From: a virus
IMG/VR virus record: IMGVR_UViG_3300005939_000434
Location: 1-24,861 of that record
Direction: 5' to 3' (one strand)
Length of the DNA: 24,861 nucleotides
The notes beneath the pieces are model-generated. The model had not been told where the DNA came from. It made no database searches and was given only the letters and a program-made list of their open reading frames with translations. How positions within the stretch are numbered: position 1 is the first letter of the stretch; each line of letters begins with the position of its first letter. A program made the position numbers and the translations under genes. Below, one piece after another: positions 19,781-24,861 of this stretch.

Positions 19781-21094
19781 ATGACTATAACAAAGATGCG
19801 TGAAGAGATTGACGCATTGAACAAAGAACTAAACGGAAAGATGGTTGCCGTTCAGGGCGAGAACCGCAGACCAGATGCGGAAGAAAGGGCATGGGCTAAT
19901 AAAAAGCTCGATGCGATTCACGACCTGGAGGATAACATTAACTTTCAGGAGAGGATGGATAGGACAGAGGAAAGGCTGAACAAGCCGCAGTCCGAACCGA
20001 CCAAACCTGAACCAAACCATGCTATTCCCCAGGCCGAGCAGGAAAAGGCTGATAGGTTTATGACCTTTGGGGAGCAGTTGACCGCAGTTATTCAGGCGGG
20101 TTCTCCGGGTGGGATGGTAGACCAGAGACTCAGTACTCGTGCTATTACGGGTATGGGTGAGACCGTTGCCAGTGATGGTGGCTTTCTCGTTCAGAGTGAC
20201 TTTGCCGCTGGGATAATCAAGAACGTATGGGACACGGGCGCAGTTGCAAGCCGTGTGAATAGAATCGGTATCGGCCCTGGAAAGAATGGGATGAAGTTCA
20301 ACGGTATTGATGAAACCAGCCGGGTGAACGGAAGTAGGGCTGGTGGTATTCAGATGTATTGGCTGAACGAGGCCGGAACCAAGACCGCATCTAAACCGAA
20401 GTTCAGGCAGATCGATCTCCAGCTCAAAAAGCTGATTGGTCTTTGCTATGCCACTGATGAACTTTTAGAAGATGCAAATGCCCTTGAAGCTGAGATCACA
20501 TCAGCTTTCAGGGATGAGATGAACTTTAAGCTCAGCGATGCTTTTATTAATGGTACGGGCGCAGGAATGCCGCTTGGTGTGATGCCATCGGGTTCATTGA
20601 TTACCGTTGCCAAGGAAGCTGGCCAGTCGGCCACAACCATTAACTTCGAGAATGTGACCAAGATGTGGTCAAGGCAGTTTGCCGATAGTTGGCCTAATGC
20701 TGTCTGGTTTATTAACCAAGACTGTATACCGCAGCTTCAGAAGTTAGCCGTTCCTGTAGGTACTGGCGGAGCGCCGGTTTATGTACCTCCGGGTGGTGCG
20801 ACCGCAAGTCCTTATAGCTCATTATTTGGCAGGCCCGTAATTCCGATTGAGCAGGCTCAGACATTGGGTACAAAGGGTGATATTTTGCTCGCCGATTTCA
20901 TGCGCGGGTATAAGGCGATTGATAAAGCCGGAATGAAGCAGGACGTTTCCATTCATGTAAGATATGTCTATGACGAATCAGTATTTAGGTTCGTTTACCG
21001 GGTTGATGGACAGCCCGTGTTGGCAAAGGCAGTCACGCCTTTTAAAGGCACTAACACGCTTGGGCATTTCGTTGCCTTGGCCTCAAGAGCATAA
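19781..21094 (+). CDS. Major capsid protein, HK97 fold
   Basis: This is the main shell protein, 437 aa. The N-terminal 100 or so residues are helical and charged (delta or scaffold region with coiled-coil character, MREEIDALNKELNG then IHDLEDNINFQERM). Then the HK97 core begins at RAITGMGETVASDGGFLVQSDF, with RVNRIGIGPGKNGMKF, KLIGLCYATDELLEDANALE, GTGAGMPLGVMPSG and DILLADFMRGYKAIDKAG. It starts 1 nt after the protease stop with SD GGAGAA. Cleavage near residue 100 by the upstream protease is expected but not provable here. Confidence 0.97.
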   Translation: MTITKMREEIDALNKELNGKMVAVQGENRRPDAEERAWANKKLDAIHDLEDNINFQERMDRTEERLNKPQSEPTKPEPNHAIPQAEQEKADRFMTFGEQLTAVIQAGSPGGMVDQRLSTRAITGMGETVASDGGFLVQSDFAAGIIKNVWDTGAVASRVNRIGIGPGKNGMKFNGIDETSRVNGSRAGGIQMYWLNEAGTKTASKPKFRQIDLQLKKLIGLCYATDELLEDANALEAEITSAFRDEMNFKLSDAFINGTGAGMPLGVMPSGSLITVAKEAGQSATTINFENVTKMWSRQFADSWPNAVWFINQDCIPQLQKLAVPVGTGGAPVYVPPGGATASPYSSLFGRPVIPIEQAQTLGTKGDILLADFMRGYKAIDKAGMKQDVSIHVRYVYDESVFRFVYRVDGQPVLAKAVTPFKGTNTLGHFVALASRA

Positions 21095-21109
21095 GGGGGT
21101 GACATAGAT

Positions 21110-21592
21110 ATGTTTGATTTACCTAATGATCTGAAGATTATTTCGGGAACAAGAGCTGGAACTACTGGCAATACCGCCTCCACAGGAGACTGGGTGAACT
21201 GTGAGAATTTCCACTATCTGTATGCCATTGTAGATGTTGCACGGCCTACAGCCTCGACAGCAGTTTTTGAGTGGTATTCCGGTTCAGCTTATGCTGGTAC
21301 TGGTTCAAGTAACTTGAGTACTGGTTGTCGATGGTGGCTTAATAATGGAGTTGCATTCGACAGGCTTACCCTTCAGACCACGGCAGGAAGTTCTTTTTCC
21401 ATAGCTTCTGCTACTGGACTGTTGCAGATGGTGAGTAGGCTTGATTGTGCGGCTTTGCCTACATCTCATCCTTATGCAGCTATTGCCGTTGAAGACATGG
21501 GTTCGGCTAACGATTTCGTGAACATCGTATACATCGGAATCCCCAGGTACAAAGGCGTTGGTTCATTTTTAGCTACCACGAGCTCCACGTAG
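21110..21592 (+). CDS. Probable head or virion protein, 160 aa
   Basis: The first gene after the capsid gene. The protein is Gly/Ser/Thr/Ala-rich with many predicted strands: NFHYLYAIVDVARP, AVFEWYSGSAY, GCRWWLNNG and FVNIVYIGIPRY. It ends in a Thr/Ser tail. AAGGGGGTGA precedes ATG 21110. Position and composition fit a decoration or head-completion protein, but I do not recognise the family. A head-tail adaptor is less likely given the beta and Ser/Thr content. Confidence 0.62.
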   Translation: MFDLPNDLKIISGTRAGTTGNTASTGDWVNCENFHYLYAIVDVARPTASTAVFEWYSGSAYAGTGSSNLSTGCRWWLNNGVAFDRLTLQTTAGSSFSIASATGLLQMVSRLDCAALPTSHPYAAIAVEDMGSANDFVNIVYIGIPRYKGVGSFLATTSST

Positions 21593-21720
21593 GTCGTGAC
21601 CGTTTAACCTTTAACCGCATCCCCCTTAACCGGGGGGTGCAAACTTCTGTTAGACCGGGGGGGCTGACATACAAGACCCAAGCCACCTTAACGGGTGTGT
21701 GCTGACGGAGGTAAATCAGT
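21593..21720. promoter_or_regulatory. GC-rich intergenic leader with hairpin and G runs
   Basis: No gene is visible in these 128 bases. A stem forms between CATCCCCC (21618-21625) and GGGGGGTG (21632-21639) with a six-base loop and one G-T pair; no T-run follows. A second G7 run lies at 21657-21663. The 3' end holds the SD GGAGGT (21709-21714) for the first paralogue. It may be a structured leader, an RNA processing site or a Rho-sensitive spacer. Confidence 0.45.
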
Positions 21721-22326
21721 ATGGGACAGACAAAAGCAAGATGGAGAAACAACATGCTTCAGTTTTATGGCGATGCCATGTATACGGCTGTTGCTTCTCA
21801 AAGCACAAATGTAAGAGTAACCGGGGTCGGGGTTGATACTCCGACGGTTGCGGTTGCGTGTCCGATATATGCGGATACGTTATCGACTGCCGGGAACATG
21901 CACTTTCACGCCAAGATAGCTGGTGTGTGTGCATCCTCAACAGCTTCGGTAATCGCTTCACTGAGATATGGTACGACTACTATTTTGACCTGTACCGTTC
22001 CATCGAGTGGGCATAAACATGTGGCTTCAAATCTTCCTTATAACTTCGATTTCTACGGACGATTCGCAGTTGCTTCCAGTTCCGGGCTTCTCACTTCGGT
22101 GGGCGTTGGAATGATGGGAAGAACAACAAGATACACGGAATGCGTAGGTACAACCGGATCAACGGCTGGTGGAACCAAGTTTGCATCAACCAAAATCAAT
22201 AACGTAGGTAACTCAACGTTAGGTTTGAATGTCGTCATTAGCCTGGTATCTACTCAGACAGGCGGTGCCGGTACTGCATCAGGTTTTACTAACAGCGTTG
22301 GCTACATTGAGCTATTCAGTGGATAA
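21721..22326 (+). CDS. Tandem paralogue 1, Ser/Thr-rich probable virion protein, 201 aa
   Basis: This is the first of three related proteins in a row. Shared features are KxRWxNxxLxFxxAxM at the N-terminus, TTNV-like SxxTNV near residue 28, ACPIYADTLSTAGNMHFHAKIAGVC, SLRYGTTTIL, PYNFDFYGRFAVASSSG, the TTGSTxG box, TLGLN and STQTGGAGT, ending GYIELFSG. The many Ser and Thr residues and beta pattern suggest a head fibre, decoration or tail protein. GGAGGTAAAT is its SD. The paralogues keep length and motif order but have diverged across most positions. Confidence 0.68.
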   Translation: MGQTKARWRNNMLQFYGDAMYTAVASQSTNVRVTGVGVDTPTVAVACPIYADTLSTAGNMHFHAKIAGVCASSTASVIASLRYGTTTILTCTVPSSGHKHVASNLPYNFDFYGRFAVASSSGLLTSVGVGMMGRTTRYTECVGTTGSTAGGTKFASTKINNVGNSTLGLNVVISLVSTQTGGAGTASGFTNSVGYIELFSG

Positions 22327-22335
22327 GGAGAAACA

Positions 22336-22956
22336 ATGGCAAACACAAGAGCTAAATGGATAAACGATAAGTTGAGGTTCGACAGGGCTCCGATGTTTAC
22401 ATCCGCTGCGTGTGCTACGACAAACGTGAGGAATATAACATCAGATGTAGATACTGAAACCCTTATAGTTGCGTGCCCGATGCCGATAAAGTCTTTCTCG
22501 ACTACACGGGATATGTGTTTTAGAGCAAAGATAGGTGGGGTATGTGCAACTTCATCTCAACACATGATTGCATCGTTACGGTGGGGATCAACTGCAATCT
22601 TAACGGCAATAACTTCAACAGCGGCGGCTACAGGTGGTGGAAAACACCAGGCATACGATGTACCTTATACGTTTGACTTTACTGGACGTATAGGGAACGC
22701 CTCAAGTTCTGGTCATATAGCCGCGACCTGTATAAGCGTAATCGGGAACACTTCCAGAAGGCAAAACATCTGGAGTACAACCGGTTCAACGGATGGGGCT
22801 GGTGTAAAGATGTCGACCAGTGATCTTAACTTGGAATCAGGCACGACATTGGGATTGAATATTACCTTAAAAATGTCGTCTACTCAGACCGGCGCAGCCG
22901 GAACTACAGCAATGTGGACTAACACCATTGGCTACATTGAACTGTTTAGCGGATAG
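22336..22956 (+). CDS. Tandem paralogue 2, Ser/Thr-rich probable virion protein, 206 aa
   Basis: This is the closest match to paralogue 1. It has the same opening (TRAKWINDKLRFDRAPMF), ACPMPIKSFSTTRDMCFRAKIGGVC, SLRWGSTAIL, PYTFDFTGRIGNASSSG, the STTGSTDG box, TTLGLN and SSTQTGAAGT, and an almost identical ending GYIELFSG. A short Ala/Gly/Thr insertion lies near residue 95. It starts 9 nt after paralogue 1 behind AAGGAGAAAC. Confidence 0.68.
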   Translation: MANTRAKWINDKLRFDRAPMFTSAACATTNVRNITSDVDTETLIVACPMPIKSFSTTRDMCFRAKIGGVCATSSQHMIASLRWGSTAILTAITSTAAATGGGKHQAYDVPYTFDFTGRIGNASSSGHIAATCISVIGNTSRRQNIWSTTGSTDGAGVKMSTSDLNLESGTTLGLNITLKMSSTQTGAAGTTAMWTNTIGYIELFSG

Positions 22957-22965
22957 GAGGAAAAT

Positions 22966-23577
22966 ATGGGAACGAAAACACGATGGAGGAATGGAAAGCT
23001 GCAGTTTCGTAAAGCACCCATGTTTTCTGCTGTAGAAGCCAACACGACAAATGTTGTGATGGCGGGTGCGGGTGCTGATATAGTCACTACTGAAAAGACT
23101 TTGGTTGAAGGGCCAATATATGGCGGGACGTTATCAGCCGAAGGGATTATGCACTTCAAGGCGGTGTGTGGAGGTATTCTATCATCGTCAGAGGGTGCAG
23201 TTACCTTTAACCTTAACTGGGGGTCAACTGTAGTCACGGCTTTAAGTCTTTCGACTGCTGCACCTAAAGAGGCTTACAAGCCTTTTCATGTTGAGTTTGA
23301 CGGGCGCATTTCTGGGGTCCATACAAGCTCTGGTCAGATTGCAGCGGTTGGCAATGCTTGGGCAGGATTCACGACTACTCTTACTGCTTGTCGTGCGTCT
23401 ACAGGGTCAACGGGGGCAGATGCTAACAATAAGATGGCAAGCTCTAACCTTGCATTGACCGTTGATTCAACTGTTGGGTTGAGCATTTCAGCCGACTTTG
23501 CTTCTACTGGTGGTGGTGGTGCTGGAACAACTAATCTATTGTATGCCACTTATGGCTACATTCACTGGTACAGTTAA
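22966..23577 (+). CDS. Tandem paralogue 3, Ser/Thr-rich probable virion protein, 203 aa
   Basis: This is the most divergent copy. It keeps TRWRNGKLQFRKAPMF, NTTNVV, GPIYGGTLSAEGIMHFKAVCGG, NWGSTVVTAL, FHVEFDGRI, HTSSGQIAAV, the STGSTGA box and STVGLSI, but ends GYIHWYS rather than GYIELFSG. It starts 9 nt after paralogue 2 behind AGGAGGAAA. The divergence suggests separate roles or binding targets rather than simple dosage. Confidence 0.68.
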   Translation: MGTKTRWRNGKLQFRKAPMFSAVEANTTNVVMAGAGADIVTTEKTLVEGPIYGGTLSAEGIMHFKAVCGGILSSSEGAVTFNLNWGSTVVTALSLSTAAPKEAYKPFHVEFDGRISGVHTSSGQIAAVGNAWAGFTTTLTACRASTGSTGADANNKMASSNLALTVDSTVGLSISADFASTGGGGAGTTNLLYATYGYIHWYS

Positions 23578-23586
23578 GGAGGGGAT

Positions 23587-24003
23587 ATGGACACATATTT
23601 AGAGAAGGTGACTTTTGCGGTAACTGCAAGCTCAAGTAAGGCATGGGCTACAGCTACCAGCACAAAGGCATTTAGTGGATATATCCATGCTCTATACCTT
23701 TCTCCTGATGGTACTAATCCCTTGAAATCTGCAAGCTCATCTTATTTTCAACTAAGGGCTGGGACTACGATAGCAAGGACGTTGAGTAGATCCTCAAGTG
23801 GAGTCAATGGAACAAGATACTGGTATCCAACTCATACCAGGCATTATAGCACAGATGGGACAGCATTTGGGCTTGATGGTATGAGGGTTCCAGTTGTAAG
23901 GGAAAAGATAACCCTTGTTAAGATTGCAGGGGCTACAAGCGCTGGAGGTGGATCATCTGAAGGGATGGGCCTTACCGTATTTCTTGAAGGCGTCCATCCA
24001 TAA
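23587..24003 (+). CDS. Ser/Thr-rich probable virion protein, 138 aa
   Basis: The protein follows the paralogues by 9 nt with SD AAGGAGGGG. It opens with VTFAVTASSSKAWATATSTK, has RAGTTIARTLSRSSSG in the middle and ends GLTVFLEGVHP. It is shorter than the paralogues and lacks their boxes, so it is not a fourth copy, though its composition is similar. The many Ser/Thr pairs make it a candidate O-glycan acceptor. The family is not recognised. Confidence 0.6.
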   Translation: MDTYLEKVTFAVTASSSKAWATATSTKAFSGYIHALYLSPDGTNPLKSASSSYFQLRAGTTIARTLSRSSSGVNGTRYWYPTHTRHYSTDGTAFGLDGMRVPVVREKITLVKIAGATSAGGGSSEGMGLTVFLEGVHP

Positions 24004-24024
24004 ACATTTTAACAGGGGGAAACA

Positions 24025-24846
24025 ATGACTAAAAAAGCGGAGAAGAAAGCACCAAAAGTATTAGGACCAATGTTAGGGACAGACCAGCTTGTTGAAGGTG
24101 GCTTACCGAGGACTAAAAAGAAAGTTGCGATTGTCGGGTTTGCGCCTTCTTCAATGTTGGATGCCAGGACGGTGTTTGATGATCCTGACATGGAAGTGTG
24201 GGGATTGAATCAGCTATACCTACCCTTTCCACTTATGGCTGAACGTGCTGACAGGTGGTTCCAGATACACCATACGCATGATTACGATGCAGCGGTAAGG
24301 GATCATAAGCACGGGGATTGGTTAGGCGAGTGGTCAAAGCAGACCGGCAAGCCAATTTATATGCAACACAACATGCCGGACATACCATCGAGTATCGCGT
24401 ATCCTGTGGATTACATCTGCGGGAAGTACGGACGGTATTTCACGAACAGCATTTCGTGGATGATTATTACCGCGATTGAGGACGGTTTTGAGGAAATGTT
24501 CATCTATGGAGTAGATATGGCACAAGATTCAGAATATGAATCTCAACGTCCTTCTTGTGAGTACTTCATAGGTTTGGCACGTGGCATGGGTATCAAGGTG
24601 TATGTGCCCGACAAGAGCGATCTATTGAAGACCTTATGGTTGTATCCCTTTGAGCCTGAAAGTCCTATGTGGGTCAAATGCGAGTCCAGGCGCAAGGAAT
24701 TACAGCAAAGAGCAAATGAGATGGGAGCTAACGAACAAGCCTTACGGGATAACCGCAATCAGGTGGTTGGAGCGATTGAAAACATGAATTACGTACAAAA
24801 GGCGTGGGGGAACACGCGAAGGGATGCCGGGTTAATTAAGGGTTAA
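24025..24846 (+). CDS. GT42/DUF115-like protein, candidate CMP-sugar transferase, C-terminal coiled coil
   Basis: This 273-aa protein has a Rossmann-like order seen, from memory, in Campylobacter Cst-II sialyltransferase and in DUF115/Maf proteins. GFAPSS (38-43) is in the place of GNGPSL. VWGLNQLY (58-65) matches VFRCNQFY. YFTNSISWMIITAIEDGFEE (from 138) with IYGVDMAQ (160-167) matches the TSGVYMCAVAIALGYKE and LSGIDFYQ region, and GIKVYVPDKSDLL (189-201) matches IKLYCLCPNSLL. Residues about 215-262 form a likely coiled coil. Proteins of this type are frequent in phages without known function. A nonulosonate transferase is an attractive inference here, not a proof. SD AGGGGGAAA precedes ATG 24025. 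Confidence 0.6.
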   Translation: MTKKAEKKAPKVLGPMLGTDQLVEGGLPRTKKKVAIVGFAPSSMLDARTVFDDPDMEVWGLNQLYLPFPLMAERADRWFQIHHTHDYDAAVRDHKHGDWLGEWSKQTGKPIYMQHNMPDIPSSIAYPVDYICGKYGRYFTNSISWMIITAIEDGFEEMFIYGVDMAQDSEYESQRPSCEYFIGLARGMGIKVYVPDKSDLLKTLWLYPFEPESPMWVKCESRRKELQQRANEMGANEQALRDNRNQVVGAIENMNYVQKAWGNTRRDAGLIKG

Positions 24847-24861
24847 ATTATCGTGCTGGCC

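Noticed and set aside
1-24861. tRNA genes, rRNA, CRISPR arrays, transposases, integrase and att sites
   Set aside because: I saw no cloverleaf-like tRNA, no regularly spaced repeats and no transposase or integrase motif. An attachment site cannot be judged from this window.
24847-24861. Possible start of another gene at the right edge (GTG near 24853)
   Set aside because: Only a few codons remain and no SD is evident, so nothing can be supported.

Overview
This window is the late structural region of a tailed bacteriophage or prophage, read entirely on the + strand. I see no convincing gene on the - strand. The phage backbone is a HK97-type packaging and head module: a 5'-truncated DNA methyltransferase (probably a ParB-methyltransferase fusion), P27-type small terminase, large terminase, portal with a C-terminal MuF-like domain, a metallopeptidase-like (zincin) segment, a CxxC partner protein, a Com-like zinc finger, a DUF551-like protein, prohead protease, major capsid protein and a run of Ser/Thr-rich probable virion proteins. 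Strong Shine-Dalgarno (SD) sites, overlapping start/stop codons and frequent TTG starts indicate a tightly packed bacterial-virus operon. The host cannot be named. Com-like and DUF551-like genes lean toward a Gram-negative host, but weakly.

The unusual part is about 12.5 kb between the large terminase (ends 2987) and the portal (starts 15598). In most HK97-type phages these two genes are nearly adjacent. Here the gap holds what looks like a complete pathway to a CMP-activated nonulosonic (nine-carbon, sialic-acid-like) sugar. The genes are a Gfo/Idh oxidoreductase, CMP-nonulosonate synthetase (NeuA/LegF), hexapeptide acyltransferase (LegH-type role), PtmA-like SDR, NeuC/LegG-type hydrolysing 2-epimerase, LegC-type PLP aminotransferase, PseB-like UDP-GlcNAc 4,6-dehydratase and a shortened NeuB/LegI synthase. 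After four probable virion genes come a PseA/WbpG-type sugar amidotransferase and a PAPS sulfotransferase, which could tailor the sugar. Small Cys-rich and single-helix membrane proteins lie among these genes.

At the right end, the 273-residue protein at 24025-24846 carries a pattern that I recall from GT42 sialyltransferases and DUF115/Maf proteins. It is a candidate transferase for the CMP-sugar. The neighbouring Ser/Thr-rich proteins (three tandem paralogues at 21721-23577 and 23587-24003) are candidate acceptors. The working model is a phage-encoded nonulosonic acid glycosylation system that decorates the virion or remodels the host surface. The enzyme families are read directly from motifs; the assembled model is inference.

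Two further signals stand out. First, an in-frame TGA at 17635-17637 replaces the first Cys of the MuF C-terminal HPPxHxxCxC motif. It is followed 12 nt later by a perfect 7-bp hairpin, and the reading frame stays open through the zincin domain. Second, two long poly-G tracts (11 and 10 nt) sit in ribosome-binding regions of cassette genes and could be slippery.
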